The notes: generated by a model not told the origin, from the letters alone. 51,245 bases of DNA from a bacterium (GCA_030531425.1 JAUNNO010000003.1:1-51245); one strand, 5' to 3'; numbered from the stretch's first letter, positions 1 through 8,226 are shown. Numbers and translations are program-made.

Positions 1-163
1 ATGTAGTAATTCCAAATGGAAAGATAAAATTAAATAAAATATCAAACGTATTATTAAAATGATTAAATAAAATTACATATAAAACACTTATAAAAACAGA
101 ACAAATATATGTAATTGGAAATTTATAAATTATATTTTTTAATCTTTGAACATTATTTTTCAT
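1..163 (-). CDS. N-terminal part of an unidentified membrane protein (cut by window edge)
   Basis: The frame is open from an ATG at 163 to the window start, with a GGGTGAT ribosome binding site just upstream, giving at least 54 residues. The visible part has a basic start (MKNNVQRLKN) and a long hydrophobic stretch at about residues 16-35, followed by a second hydrophobic region. It is therefore the beginning of an integral membrane protein. Too little is visible to name a family. Confidence 0.55.
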   Translation of the reverse strand, partial: MKNNVQRLKNIIYKFPITYICSVFISVLYVILFNHFNNTFDILFNFIFPFGITT

Positions 164-187
164 AATATCACCCACTATATTGTATCG

Positions 188-580
188 CTACTTAACAATA
201 TAATTATTTTTTATATAGTTTTCAACTAAAGGGATCCTTAATTTATCCTTTTCTCTTGTACTTGATTTTAAATAATCTAAATAATTATTAATATCTTGCA
301 AATAATAATCTCCAAATTTTTCTTTTTTTAATTCCATATCATCTAATATACATTCTACTTTATCATTTACAGTATACCAGCCGTTTTCCTTACGCTTTAA
401 ATTATAATTATCATTTAACTGTTTTAAACCTTTTTTTGTAACAGCAATATCTAAATCTCCAGCTGATTCATAAATACCTCTTAAAACTAATGCACCTGAT
501 GATAATATAACAAATTCATTAGTATCTATTTTTAATGTATTTATTAATTTAAGTAGTTCTTCTTTATTCATCCTATTCAT
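188..580 (-). CDS. Small nucleotidyltransferase-fold protein
   Basis: The protein has 130 aa. Residues 24-48 contain ILSSGALVLRG followed by DLDIAV. This arrangement (small-residue/Ser motif, then an acidic D-x-D strand) is typical of nucleotidyltransferase-fold proteins, including the AbiEii and minimal-NT types found in accessory regions. The start is an ATG behind AAAGGAGG. It lies 30 bp downstream of a GNAT gene on the same strand and is probably co-transcribed with it. Substrate is unknown; it could be an antitoxin/toxin-type or an aminoglycoside-modifying relative. Only the fold-like motif is seen. Confidence 0.55.
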   Translation of the reverse strand: MNRMNKEELLKLINTLKIDTNEFVILSSGALVLRGIYESAGDLDIAVTKKGLKQLNDNYNLKRKENGWYTVNDKVECILDDMELKKEKFGDYYLQDINNYLDYLKSSTREKDKLRIPLVENYIKNNYIVK

Positions 581-610
581 ATATCCTCCTTTAAATATTT
601 AATATTTTTA

Positions 611-1063
611 TTATATACAATCTATATAAAATAATTTTTCGCCATCATTTAATGTTTCAATATAAATAGCTCCAAATTTTTCATAATAGTTTATTAAATT
701 GCTTTTTAAATATACTTTTTTATAATTTAATTCTTTTGCTTGTTTTAAAATTGCATTATTTAGTATTTTTGAATATCCTTTACCCCTATATTCTTTTTTT
801 ACATACATGGTAGCATACCAAGGTGTTAAATCTCTTCTCTCATCGCCATCATATTTAAACAATGATATAAAACCAACTAACTTATCATCTTCTTCTATTC
901 CAAGTATACTAATTACTTTATCTCCGTTTAATATTTTTTTAGACTTTTCTTCCACATATTTTTCCATTTCAATTATAGATTTAGGCGTACCCCACTCTAA
1001 ACTACACAATTTAATATACTCTTTTAAGTATTTAATATTTCTTTTTATATTAATAATTTTCAT
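611..1063 (-). CDS. GNAT-family N-acetyltransferase
   Basis: This 150-aa protein has the GNAT acetyl-CoA-binding signature: MYVKKEYRGKGYSKILNNAI at about residues 86-105 (motif A, R/Q-x-x-G-x-G/A), preceded by a beta strand with GFISLFKYDG and followed by KVYLKSN and YYEKFGA, the usual motif B Tyr-Glu-x-x-G. GNAT enzymes transfer acetyl from acetyl-CoA to an amine; the acceptor here cannot be told from sequence. It sits directly upstream of the nucleotidyltransferase-fold gene on the same strand, suggesting a two-gene unit. Confidence 0.85.
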   Translation of the reverse strand: MKIINIKRNIKYLKEYIKLCSLEWGTPKSIIEMEKYVEEKSKKILNGDKVISILGIEEDDKLVGFISLFKYDGDERRDLTPWYATMYVKKEYRGKGYSKILNNAILKQAKELNYKKVYLKSNLINYYEKFGAIYIETLNDGEKLFYIDCI

Positions 1064-1173
1064 AACATCACTATATTAATTATAATAAAAATTCATTATA
1101 CTTGTTACCTTTCAAATTTTATATATACATATTTGAATTATATCTTCAATATTTATTAATAATTCTTATATTG

Positions 1174-1560
1174 TTATTTAAATAACAATGGGCATACACT
1201 TTCTTTACCATCAAATAACCCCATCTTTATATTATATTTATCTATTACTTTTTCAATCTCTTTTTTTTCAATCATACACGTACTTGTTACATAACCATCT
1301 TTATCATAATAAATATCCTTTATATAACTTATGAAAGGAAAACGGTCATATATAAAGGCAATATCATTAATAAAACCCACATTTTTATAATATGTACCAT
1401 CTTCATACGTCTTTTCAACATTTTTAACTAAATACCCCAAATCTCCACAGTCAAAATAACTACCATCACTCTTTTTTAAAAATCCATTATCATTATATTT
1501 AACTTCAACACCAAATAAATATTCTGTATTCCCTAGCCTAATTCTTTCCTCTAATATCAT
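1174..1560 (-). CDS. Hypothetical protein, 128 aa
   Basis: The reading frame extends further upstream to 1623, but an AAGGAGATATT ribosome binding site sits right before the ATG at 1560, so I place the start there (MILEERIRLGN). The protein is soluble-looking and rich in Tyr and Asp, with aromatic-rich beta-like segments (YLFGVEVKYNDNG, YKNVGFINDIAFIYDRFPF). I do not recognise a family. It is in an accessory stretch with other unassigned small genes, all on the minus strand. Confidence 0.55.
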   Translation of the reverse strand: MILEERIRLGNTEYLFGVEVKYNDNGFLKKSDGSYFDCGDLGYLVKNVEKTYEDGTYYKNVGFINDIAFIYDRFPFISYIKDIYYDKDGYVTSTCMIEKKEIEKVIDKYNIKMGLFDGKESVCPLLFK

Positions 1561-1696
1561 AATATCTCCTTTTAAAATCGATTCTATATTCATAAATAAA
1601 TAAAACTTAACGATTACATCCATATTTTAACATAAAAACTTCAATATTTCTATCCCATTATAATTATTCATAACCACCTTAGCCATTAAAAGCAGA

Positions 1697-1840
1697 TTAT
1701 TCATCTGCTTTCTTACTAGATAAAAATGTAACTTTCTCCGCTATTACTTCTACATATCTTTTATGAGTTTCATCTTCTAGTTCTACATCTCTTATTTGAA
1801 TTCTAACTTTAATACCTATTAATGGTTTTTGATAATACAT
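1697..1840 (-). pseudogene. C-terminal remnant of a second ssb gene
   Basis: The 47-codon frame ends in VIAEKVTFLSSKKADE, almost the same as the end of the intact ssb at 3209-3535 (VIAEKVTFLSSKKAE). It also keeps the equivalent of its GIKGRIQTSVYENAEG stretch, as GIKVRIQIRDVELEDE. The first two thirds of the OB fold are missing. The remnant starts with an ATG that overlaps the stop of the upstream gene (TAATG), so a short peptide could still be made. Downstream DNA (1660-1696) also resembles the intact ssb-to-dinD junction, which shows the duplication covered the gene pair. Confidence 0.8.
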
Positions 1841-2406
1841 TATTTTAAAATATTTTTAAATTTATTTTCTAAAAAATATTTATAATCTAAAGTTATATTT
1901 GGATCATTATATTCTCTTTTTATAACTTTATATAACCATTCTTTCTTTGTTTTAACAAATTCAACATATCTAACAATTCGTATATTTCCTTTTTTTTCTT
2001 CTTCTAAAATAGCCTCATAAGCGTCTTTTATATATTCGCACCCATCAACCTTTACACTATCAGAAGTTGTATATGCAAAAGGAATATCTTCTTGTTTATT
2101 TATATTTTCTATTATTTCTACGCTATAAATATATCCACTTACCCCTTTATAAGTTTCCTCTAATGCATTTGGATAATATTCTTCAATACGCTCAATTCCA
2201 TCTTTATCAAATCCATATGAAGCCCATTTATTCCACCCCTCGTCCCATTTGAAATTGTTTTCCTTGCAAAATTTTTCTACTGCATTACTTAAATATACTA
2301 AAACATTCTCTCTTTTTTCTGAAAAATAAATTAAGGGCTTTTTATGATTTGAAATGTGTGGAACTAATTCTTTTATATCTTTAACTTGGGATGCATGATA
2401 ATACAT
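1840..2406 (-). CDS. Hypothetical protein, 188 aa
   Basis: The start is the ATG at 2406 behind GAGGTG (a longer frame to 2445 lacks a good site). It begins MYYHASQVKDIKELVPHISN and continues with KPLIYFSEKRENVLVYLSNA. This 'YHAS...' opening followed by 'PLIYFS..RENVLVYLSNAVE' is a pattern I associate with uncharacterised clostridial proteins, loosely like ADP-ribosyltransferase-fold enzymes, but I cannot confirm a family. No membrane segment. Its stop overlaps the ssb remnant by one base. Confidence 0.6.
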   Translation of the reverse strand: MYYHASQVKDIKELVPHISNHKKPLIYFSEKRENVLVYLSNAVEKFCKENNFKWDEGWNKWASYGFDKDGIERIEEYYPNALEETYKGVSGYIYSVEIIENINKQEDIPFAYTTSDSVKVDGCEYIKDAYEAILEEEKKGNIRIVRYVEFVKTKKEWLYKVIKREYNDPNITLDYKYFLENKFKNILK

Positions 2407-2515
2407 AGCTTTCACCTCTACGTTAATTATATCACAATATTTCATATTCTCTCTAGCAATTATTCCAATTTTTTATTATATTTATAGTTTAAATTATTAT
2501 TTTTACTTATTATAT

Positions 2516-2617
2516 GTTAGTGCTAATATAAAAATGTAAGAAAATGATTAAATAAAAATGTAGGAAAAACGACATAATTATTTAAGCGAAAAACGACATT
2601 TTTATATTAGCACTAAC
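2516..2617. repeat. 102-bp element with 22-bp perfect inverted ends, inside a dinD-like gene
   Basis: Positions 2516-2537 and 2596-2617 are perfect inverted complements (begins GTTAGTGCTAATATAAAAAT). Inside are short internal repeats: AAAAATGTA with AAGAAAA or GGAAAA twice, and GAAAAACGAC twice. It interrupts the dinD-like reading frame exactly at its inner boundary (2617/2618). It looks like a very short miniature element or fused ends of an insertion sequence; I see no clear target duplication. Confidence 0.65.
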
Positions 2618-3187
2618 AACTTGCAGTCATTCCAGACCATTCTTTATATATTTCATTTGTAAGTATAGCAAATTCAACATTATCCTTGATTCCATTATCA
2701 TGCCATACTTGTGTTAATTTTTTCTATTTATAATAGCTTTAATTCTATGTTCAATCCATTCAAATGTATAACCTTTAGCTAAATAAAAATTTATCATCTC
2801 GTCTATACCTTTTGATGGATCAAATACTTCATCTATCTTTTGATGTCCTAATTTAGCTAACCATAGTTTAAATGGTTCAGCTTTAGGGCTTGGAACCGAT
2901 TCTATTAGTCTAAATATTCCTTTTGTATCTAGTGTGTCAGTTTCGCGTAGTTTTCCATCTTGAGCTTTCATTTTCAAACGTACGATATTTTCGTACAGTT
3001 GACTTCCTTCATCAATAAGTTTCCTTTTTAAATCAGTCCAATATCTTTTTGGTATTGCACTATCAGTTAATGCATATATTACGTCAACAACACTAAAATA
3101 ATAATCTTCTTTTTCACTATCCCATATACTTCTTATTTCATAGCCTTCAAATATATTTTTTATTGTATCTAATTTATTCATAATCAC
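2618..3187 (-). pseudogene. Broken DinD/BRO-N family gene
   Basis: The first 157 codons (3187 down to 2714) are very close to the intact protein at 38067-38924: EIRSIWDSEKEDYYFSVVDV and LIESVPSPKAEPFKLWLAKL are shared. The frame then shifts by one base in an A-rich run, and the match goes on in another frame to 2618 (KLTQVWHDNG, then FAILTNEIYKEWSGMTAS), where the 102-bp inverted-repeat element cuts it off. DinD-like proteins carry a BRO-N/antirepressor-type domain and are DNA-damage- or phage-associated. The gene lies 21 bp downstream of ssb. The truncated 157-aa product could still be made. Confidence 0.85.
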
Positions 3188-3208
3188 CTCAACTATTAAA
3201 AGCAGATA

Positions 3209-3535
3209 TTATTCTGCTTTCTTACTAGATAAAAATGTAACTTTTTCTGCTATCACTTCTGTTGTATATTTTTTATTTCCTTCAGCATTTTCATATACGC
3301 TTGTTTGAATTCTTCCTTTAATGCCAACAAGATCACCTTTCTTGCAATATTCAACTGTACTTTCTGCAACTCCTTTCCAAAGAACACAAGAAATAAAGTC
3401 AGTATCGTATTCACCATTCATATTTTTAAATGATCTTGGGACTGCTAAAGTTATGTTTGCTAGCTTACCTTTATCCGTTTTTTTTAATTCAGGCTCTTGA
3501 ACAATTCTTCCAACCAAAACTGCTTGATTAAGCAC
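3209..3535 (-). CDS. ssb: Single-stranded DNA-binding protein, short form
   Basis: The 108-aa protein is a complete SSB OB fold: MLNQAVLVGRIVQEPELKKT at the N-terminus, then ITLAVPRSF, TDFISCVLWKGVAE, CKKGDLVGIKGRIQT and TTEVIAEKVTFL. It starts at GTG with GGAGGG upstream. It ends right after the OB fold (SSKKAE) and lacks the acidic DDDIPF-type tail that housekeeping SSBs use to recruit partners. Such tail-less SSBs are typical of plasmid, phage and conjugative elements. Together with the dinD-like pseudogene and a second ssb remnant nearby, this points to a decayed mobile element. Confidence 0.9.
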   Translation of the reverse strand: MLNQAVLVGRIVQEPELKKTDKGKLANITLAVPRSFKNMNGEYDTDFISCVLWKGVAESTVEYCKKGDLVGIKGRIQTSVYENAEGNKKYTTEVIAEKVTFLSSKKAE

Positions 3536-3706
3536 AATTTCCCTCCTTTCAGTTAAAGAATATCATATCAAACATACATTAGCAAAAGTATGAAATTGAT
3601 ATATAGATTTTAAAAAATATATATTTTTTCTTTTTTACAATATAAAACCTAAATACTTAAAATTATATATTGCAATTATTTAAATTTAATATTTTATAAA
3701 AAAAAA

Positions 3707-3726
3707 TACAAATTTGATAATTTGTA
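3707..3726 (-). terminator. Rho-independent terminator after sufB
   Basis: Perfect 8-bp inverted repeat TACAAATT/AATTTGTA with a 4-base loop. On the minus strand it is followed by a long T run, just downstream of the sufB stop. Confidence 0.75.
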
Positions 3727-3731
3727 CTCCA

Positions 3732-5036
3732 TTAAAAATAATTTTTTAAAAGCGCATTTAATTCAACTGCATACTCCATTGGAAGCTCTTCTCTAAATCT
3801 ATCAATAAATCCCATTATTAACAACTCTTTCGCTTTTTCTAAAGTAAGTCCCCTACTCATAAGATAAAATAGTTTTTCCTTGCTTATTTTTGATACTGTT
3901 GCCTCGTGATTGATATTTGAAGAATCATTACAAACCTCATTTATGGGTATGGTATCACTTCTAGATATTTCATCTATTATTATAGTATCACATTTAACTG
4001 TACTTTTAGAATTAATTGCATCCTTACTAATCTTCACTTTACCTCTATAAGTAGCATCGCCACCATTTAAAGCTATTGATTTACTTATTATTTCGCTTGT
4101 TGTATTTGGAGCAAGATGTATCATACGAGCTCCAGCATCTTGTATTTGATCTTTCGCAGCAACAGCTATTGATATACACCTGCCTTTAGAATATTTACCA
4201 TTTAATATACAAGATGGATACTTCATATTGATTTTAGAGCCAATATTCCCATCAATCCACTCCATTAATCCAGAATCTTCTACTATTGCCCTTTTTGTTA
4301 CTAAATTATAAACATTATTAGACCAATTTTGAATAGTAGTGTATCTACATTTAGAGTTCTTACCAACATAAATTTCAACTACAGCTGCATGCAGCGAATC
4401 AGAAGAATATATAGGGGCTGTACAACCTTCCATATAATGCAACTGTGAATTATCATCAACAATAATAATTGTTCTTTCAAATTGTCCCATATTTACACTA
4501 TTTATTCTAAAATAACTTTGAAGTGGTCTATCCAATTTTGTATTAGGAGGTATATATATAAATGTTCCACCACTCCATACAGCTCCATTTAAAGCAGTAT
4601 ATTTATTTTCATCATAACTAACTAATTTATTAAAATATTTTTTAAATATTTTAGGATATCTTTTTAAAGCTGTATCTGTATCACAAAAAATAACATTTTT
4701 ATCTAGCAATTCTTTTAACATATTATGATATATAGATTCACTTTCTACTTGAGCACCTACACCAGCTAAATATTTTTGTTCTGCTTCTATTATTCCAAGC
4801 TTATCAAATGTGTTTTTTATATCTTGTGGAACATCATCCCAACTTTTAGATGACTCACCCACTTTTTTATAATATGTTATATCATCAAAATTAATCTTTA
4901 ATTCTGGCCCAAAAGATGGATTAGGTAATTCTTTGAATTTTTCATAGGATTTTAATCTAAAATCTAACATCCATTTTGGCTCTTTCTTAATTTTTGATAT
5001 TTCAATAATTTTTTGTCTATCAATACCCTTATGCAT
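3732..5036 (-). CDS. sufB: Fe-S cluster assembly scaffold SufB
   Basis: This 434-aa SufB-family protein has the C-terminal beta-helix core of SufB/Suf[55 protein letters not shown], and the C-terminal [23 protein letters not shown]. SufB works with SufC and SufD to build 4Fe-4S clusters on the SufBC2D scaffold. The start is the ATG at 5036, spaced from AGGTGA; a GTG lies nine bases earlier. It is the last gene of a sufU-X-sufB unit. No sufC, sufD or sufS is visible here, so they must lie elsewhere or be absent. It is slightly shorter than the usual ~465 aa. Confidence 0.95.
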   Translation of the reverse strand: MHKGIDRQKIIEISKIKKEPKWMLDFRLKSYEKFKELPNPSFGPELKINFDDITYYKKVGESSKSWDDVPQDIKNTFDKLGIIEAEQKYLAGVGAQVESESIYHNMLKELLDKNVIFCDTDTALKRYPKIFKKYFNKLVSYDENKYTALNGAVWSGGTFIYIPPNTKLDRPLQSYFRINSVNMGQFERTIIIVDDNSQLHYMEGCTAPIYSSDSLHAAVVEIYVGKNSKCRYTTIQNWSNNVYNLVTKRAIVEDSGLMEWIDGNIGSKINMKYPSCILNGKYSKGRCISIAVAAKDQIQDAGARMIHLAPNTTSEIISKSIALNGGDATYRGKVKISKDAINSKSTVKCDTIIIDEISRSDTIPINEVCNDSSNINHEATVSKISKEKLFYLMSRGLTLEKAKELLIMGFIDRFREELPMEYAVELNALLKNYF

Positions 5037-5092
5037 AAAATTCACCTAACTACATTATACTAAATATTAAAAAAAATAAAAAGCAAAATTAA

Positions 5093-5515
5093 CTATTTTA
5101 GTTTTTTTTGCTTAACATTATCTTCTATTTCCTCTTTACTAATTAATTTTAAATAATCTTCATTACTTATTAAATTTCCATCTATAAATTTTTCGCCATT
5201 TTGGAGCCTTTTTATTATTTTTTTTGATTTTTCTATTTCATCTAGTGTGAAAGTTTTGGAAGGCATTCCTTTTACTCCCACTCTTTTACCATCTTTTATT
5301 TTATCTTTAAATTTAGTTAAAACAAAAAGTCTACTAACAGTTGGCAAAAAATCATATTGTTGCTCTGTTTCTATATCAATTACAATATTTTTTTCTTTAT
5401 CAATAACACAATTTCTAACTGGATAATCTGAAAAATTAGGTAAAACATTTATTTCATTTACAAAAATGAAAGGACATATGTATATGCAAACAATTTCAAA
5501 CCTATTTTCTTTCAT
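5093..5515 (-). CDS. Unknown protein encoded between sufU and sufB
   Basis: The 140-aa protein overlaps the end of sufU by 14 bp and is followed 56 bp later by sufB, so it is almost certainly in the same transcript. The N-terminus has three Cys or near-Cys positions in a hydrophobic start (EIVCIYICPFIFVN) and PVRNCVID. The middle has beta-rich DFLPTVSRLFVLTKF, and the C-terminus is charged and helical. I recognise no family. A role in Fe-S cluster assembly is an inference from position only. Confidence 0.7.
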   Translation of the reverse strand: MKENRFEIVCIYICPFIFVNEINVLPNFSDYPVRNCVIDKEKNIVIDIETEQQYDFLPTVSRLFVLTKFKDKIKDGKRVGVKGMPSKTFTLDEIEKSKKIIKRLQNGEKFIDGNLISNEDYLKLISKEEIEDNVKQKKLK

Positions 5516-5939
5516 TTATATCACTTACCTCCAAAAAATCTTTTATACCATTCCAAGTTAATGTCGCACAATTTTTCCTATTAGGTTGTTTTGATATACC
5601 ATTATATACAAAAGCTTCACCCAATAAATCTTTATTATATTCCTTTTCATCAATCATATTATTAAAATTATTAATTATCTCTATTGCATCATTCAATGTT
5701 GTTCCAATTAATTTTTTTATCATTATTGAAGTAGAACTAGTACATATTGCACAAGCTTCACCATCAAAATGTATATCCTCTATTTTACCATTTACTAATT
5801 TTATTTCAAGATCTATTTGATCTATACAACTTTTACTATTAGTATTTATTTTACAATAAGTATTATCATTAACTAATCCCCTGTTAACAGGATTTTGATA
5901 ATTTTCTAATATTATTGCTCTTTTCAATTCATCATCCAT
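5502..5939 (-). CDS. sufU: Fe-S scaffold / sulfur acceptor SufU
   Basis: This 145-aa SufU-type IscU-fold protein keeps all the zinc/sulfur ligands: SCIDQIDLE (Cys and Asp of the N-terminal CxD site), GEACAICTSSTSIM (second Cys, normally GCSIS) and NRKNCATLTW (third Cys). The SufU-specific insertion between Cys 2 and Cys 3 is present. In Firmicutes SufU accepts sulfur from the desulfurase SufS for SufBCD. The ATG at 5939 is chosen; a GTG lies three codons upstream, and neither has a good ribosome site. First gene of a sufU-X-sufB operon divergent from spoVS. Confidence 0.92.
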   Translation of the reverse strand: MDDELKRAIILENYQNPVNRGLVNDNTYCKINTNSKSCIDQIDLEIKLVNGKIEDIHFDGEACAICTSSTSIMIKKLIGTTLNDAIEIINNFNNMIDEKEYNKDLLGEAFVYNGISKQPNRKNCATLTWNGIKDFLEVSDINERK

Positions 5940-6041
5940 ACAAATCACATAGTTATTATATTATATTTGAAATAAAATTGCAAATATGAATTTTTATTTT
6001 TTTCTTGAATATAATTTTAATATAGAAAGGATGAAATAAAT

Positions 6042-6302
6042 ATGGAAACACTTAAAGTAGGAACTAAGTCAAACCCTAATTCAGTAGCTGGAGCACTAGC
6101 TAATGTATTTAGAGAAAAAGGAAGTGTAGAAATACAAGCAATAGGTGCTGGAGCATTAAATCAAGCTATTAAAGCAATTGCTATAGCAAGAGGGTTTGTT
6201 GCTCCTAGTGGGAAAAACTTAGTATGTATACCAGCTTTCACAGATATTGTAATTGATGGTGATGAAAGAACAGCTATAAAATTAATAGTAGAAGCAAAAT
6301 AG
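6042..6302 (+). CDS. spoVS: Stage V sporulation protein S
   Basis: The 86-aa product is a full-length SpoVS: METLKVGTKSNPNSVAGALA, GAGALNQAIKAIAIARG, and IPAFTDIVIDGDERTAIKLI. SpoVS is a small Alba-like nucleic-acid-binding-fold protein required for normal septation and coat assembly during sporulation in Bacillus; it also occurs in some non-spore-formers. It has an AAAGGATG ribosome site. The stop codon lies inside the stem-loop of its own terminator. Confidence 0.97.
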   Translation: METLKVGTKSNPNSVAGALANVFREKGSVEIQAIGAGALNQAIKAIAIARGFVAPSGKNLVCIPAFTDIVIDGDERTAIKLIVEAK

Positions 6303-6312
6303 CTTCTTTTTT
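6290..6312 (+). terminator. Terminator overlapping the spoVS stop codon
   Basis: AGAAGC (6290-6295) pairs with GCTTCT (6302-6307) around a six-base loop and is followed by Ts. The TAG stop is in the loop/stem boundary. Confidence 0.85.
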
Positions 6313-6343
6313 TGATTTTTTCAGTATTTTTATAATTTAAGTA

Positions 6344-6372
6344 TTGACAAAAGAATATATATACTATATAAT
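6344..6372 (+). promoter_or_regulatory. Consensus sigma-A promoter of tRNA-Gly
   Basis: TTGACA at 6344-6349 and TATAAT at 6367-6372 with exactly 17 bp between them, about 18 bp upstream of the mature tRNA start. Both hexamers are perfect consensus. Confidence 0.92.
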
Positions 6373-6390
6373 TTTAATTGTCTACGAATT

Positions 6391-6464
6391 GCGGGTGTAG
6401 TTCAATGGTAGAACTCCAGCCTTCCAAGCTGATAACGTGGGTCCGATTCCCATCACCCGCTCCA
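6391..6464 (+). tRNA. tRNA-Gly (anticodon TCC)
   Basis: The 74-nt cloverleaf has acceptor arms GCGGGTG/CACCCGC with an encoded CCA, a D arm (TAGTTCAATGGTAGAAC) and anticodon loop CTTCCAA giving anticodon TCC (reads GGN). The T arm holds GTGGGTCCGATTCCCAT. Its 3' end is the left attachment site of the inovirus-like element: positions 6445-6466 are repeated at 12195-12216. Integration leaves the tRNA sequence intact. Confidence 0.97.
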
Positions 6465-6466
6465 TT
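6445..6466 (+). repeat. attL: 22-bp core at the tRNA-Gly 3' end
   Basis: Identical over 22 bp to 12195-12216. The preceding GGGTC also matches, with one mismatch between. It covers the T-arm 3' half, acceptor strand and CCA of tRNA-Gly, the classic target of tyrosine integrases. Confidence 0.93.
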
Positions 6467-6475
6467 AAAGATTTG

Positions 6476-6506
6476 AAAAGAGTGTCAATGCCAGAGATAC
6501 TCTTTT
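6476..6506. terminator. Bidirectional terminator between tRNA-Gly and integrase
   Basis: AAAAGAGT (6476-6483) pairs with ACTCTTTT (6499-6506) around a 15-base loop. It has A/T runs on both sides and can serve both the plus-strand tRNA and the minus-strand integrase. Confidence 0.75.
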
Positions 6507-7354
6507 TAATGCAAATATACATCTACAGTCATAGATACAGTACTATGTCCCATTGACTTAGAAACAACATCAATTGGAGTTTTTTTATGTATCATGCGTG
6601 TTGCATAGCTATGTCTAAATTCATGTTGAGTTATTGGTTTTAAATTTGCTTTATTACAAGCTTTTAATTTATATCTATCAATGGTTGTTGGTGATAATGG
6701 CTTTACTCCACCAAAAATATAATAATCAAAACAATAGCCATATTTATTTATATACATATTTTTTAATATTTTAAACCTAAAAAGAGTTAGTAAACTAATT
6801 TTAATAGTTCTAATACTAGATTGATTTTTTGGAGTGTCAAGTTCTCTTCTTCCTTTTCTTTGAATACTATGATTTATATGTACTAAATTGTTTTCTAAAT
6901 CACTAAATCGTAAAGCCATAGCCTCACTAGGTCTAGTACCATAAAAAAACATAAAATTAAAATATTGTTTAATAATATAATTATCTAAATTATTCCTAAA
7001 TTTCAAGAACTCATTTAAAGTATAAATATTATGTTTTTTATTTTCAATTTTCTTTTTAAATTTAGGAACTTGCAAAACAATATTTTCATTTACAAAATCA
7101 CAATATTTACAATATCTAAAAAATGCACTAAATTCATAATATAAATTTTTATTAAAATTATTACTAAAATTAAATTGTAAGATATTATTTTGCCAGTTAA
7201 TAATATCAAGTTTAGTAATAGAATTTAATTTTCTATTTTTAAAATAAGGTAAAATATGCAAATTAAAATTTTTAACTATTGTTTCAAACCCTTGTTTTTT
7301 ATGCCGACTTGAAGCATATTCTAAATAATTATTGTAAGCTTCTTCAAAGCTCAT
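6506..7354 (-). CDS. Tyrosine recombinase (prophage integrase)
   Basis: This 282-aa integrase has an N-terminal SAM-like core-binding domain (about residues 1-90, MSFEEAYNNYLEYASSRHKK) and a catalytic domain with FFYGTRPSEAMALRFSDL (first Arg), HEFRHSYATRM (H-x-x-R) and MGHSTVSMTVDVYLH (GH and nucleophile Tyr). The protein ends just two residues after the Tyr. The start is behind CGGAGGCGATAAA. It lies 40 bp from the tRNA-Gly attachment core and is convergent with the tRNA, the usual arrangement for an integrase acting on that site. Confidence 0.95.
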   Translation of the reverse strand: MSFEEAYNNYLEYASSRHKKQGFETIVKNFNLHILPYFKNRKLNSITKLDIINWQNNILQFNFSNNFNKNLYYEFSAFFRYCKYCDFVNENIVLQVPKFKKKIENKKHNIYTLNEFLKFRNNLDNYIIKQYFNFMFFYGTRPSEAMALRFSDLENNLVHINHSIQRKGRRELDTPKNQSSIRTIKISLLTLFRFKILKNMYINKYGYCFDYYIFGGVKPLSPTTIDRYKLKACNKANLKPITQHEFRHSYATRMIHKKTPIDVVSKSMGHSTVSMTVDVYLH

Positions 7355-7471
7355 TTTATCGCCTCCGGGCGAATATTATAACTAAAAATTATTTTTTGTC
7401 AAATCACCACCTAAGTTGATTATAACATAATATTAAAATAAAAAACAATAAAATATAGAAAGGAAATAATA

Positions 7472-7585
7472 ATGAATACGATTTTGGAAGAAATTAAAAA
7501 AATATTTGGAAGAGTTATTGGAAAAATACTATTAGCAATAATAATTATTATTATTTTTGCTATTATATCATCTTGCTCAAAATAA
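7472..7585 (+). CDS. 37-aa membrane peptide on the opposite strand of the prophage
   Basis: ATG follows GAAAGGAAATAATA. The product begins MNTILEEIKKIFGRVIGKIL and continues as a run of Ile/Ala ending in SSCSK, so it is an amphipathic start plus one membrane helix. It is the only plus-strand gene of the element and sits between integrase and Rep. An immunity, superinfection-exclusion or toxin-like peptide are all possible; nothing in the sequence decides. Confidence 0.5.
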   Translation: MNTILEEIKKIFGRVIGKILLAIIIIIIFAIISSCSK

Positions 7586-7604
7586 TTAGGACTAATGGTC
7601 TTTT

Positions 7605-8186
7605 TTATTTTGTTATTTCACCTAATTCAATATCTTTTATTTTATGTCTAATACTTGTAATAAAAGTATTAAAAAATATTGTATGACTAGCAGCAACACT
7701 CCACATCTGATTTAAATCATTTTCTAATAAAATTATAAGTAAATCAGAGTATTCTAATATATTATTTGCAATTATAAATTGTTGTATTTCTTTTTTATAT
7801 TTATCTATTTCAGTACGAGTTAATTCATTAACTTGATTAGTATCAAATCCATTAATTAAAATCCTATCCCTATCATCATATTGATATTTTTCAGGATTAT
7901 CTAAATGTATATGATATCTATACATACCTCGCAAGCTTTCAAGTTTAATAGGTATTGTCATATTAAGACTATCACAAAATTCTTTAACATGATTATAAGT
8001 AGTTGGTCCGTCATAATTAAATATAATATGATAATGCGATTTTTTTTCAGTGCCATCTGGATTAATATCATTATCATGTAATGGACTTACAGCTATCTGT
8101 AAGCCGGTGTCTTGAAGTTTATCAAGCCAATCAGTAGGAAGACTTTCGGGATATCCTACACTAGCCCAAATACGACCTTTTTTCAT
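7605..8186 (-). CDS. Rolling-circle replication initiator, pMV158/RepB (Rep_2) type
   Basis: The 193-aa protein starts at the ATG at 8186 behind AAAGGAG. It has the family layout: GRIWASVGYPESLPTDWLDK, AVSPLHDNDINPDG, the metal-binding HUH-like KSHYHIIFNYDG, and RYHIHLDNPEKYQYD, followed by the region that holds the catalytic Tyr. RepB nicks the plus origin, primes leading-strand rolling-circle synthesis and is the expected replication enzyme of a ssDNA phage. A hairpin with the pMV158 nick motif lies 40 bp upstream of its start. Confidence 0.9.
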   Translation of the reverse strand: MKKGRIWASVGYPESLPTDWLDKLQDTGLQIAVSPLHDNDINPDGTEKKSHYHIIFNYDGPTTYNHVKEFCDSLNMTIPIKLESLRGMYRYHIHLDNPEKYQYDDRDRILINGFDTNQVNELTRTEIDKYKKEIQQFIIANNILEYSDLLIILLENDLNQMWSVAASHTIFFNTFITSIRHKIKDIELGEITK

Positions 8187-8226
8187 AAAAAACTCCTTTC
8201 GATTGTCACAATTCACAATGCACCCA

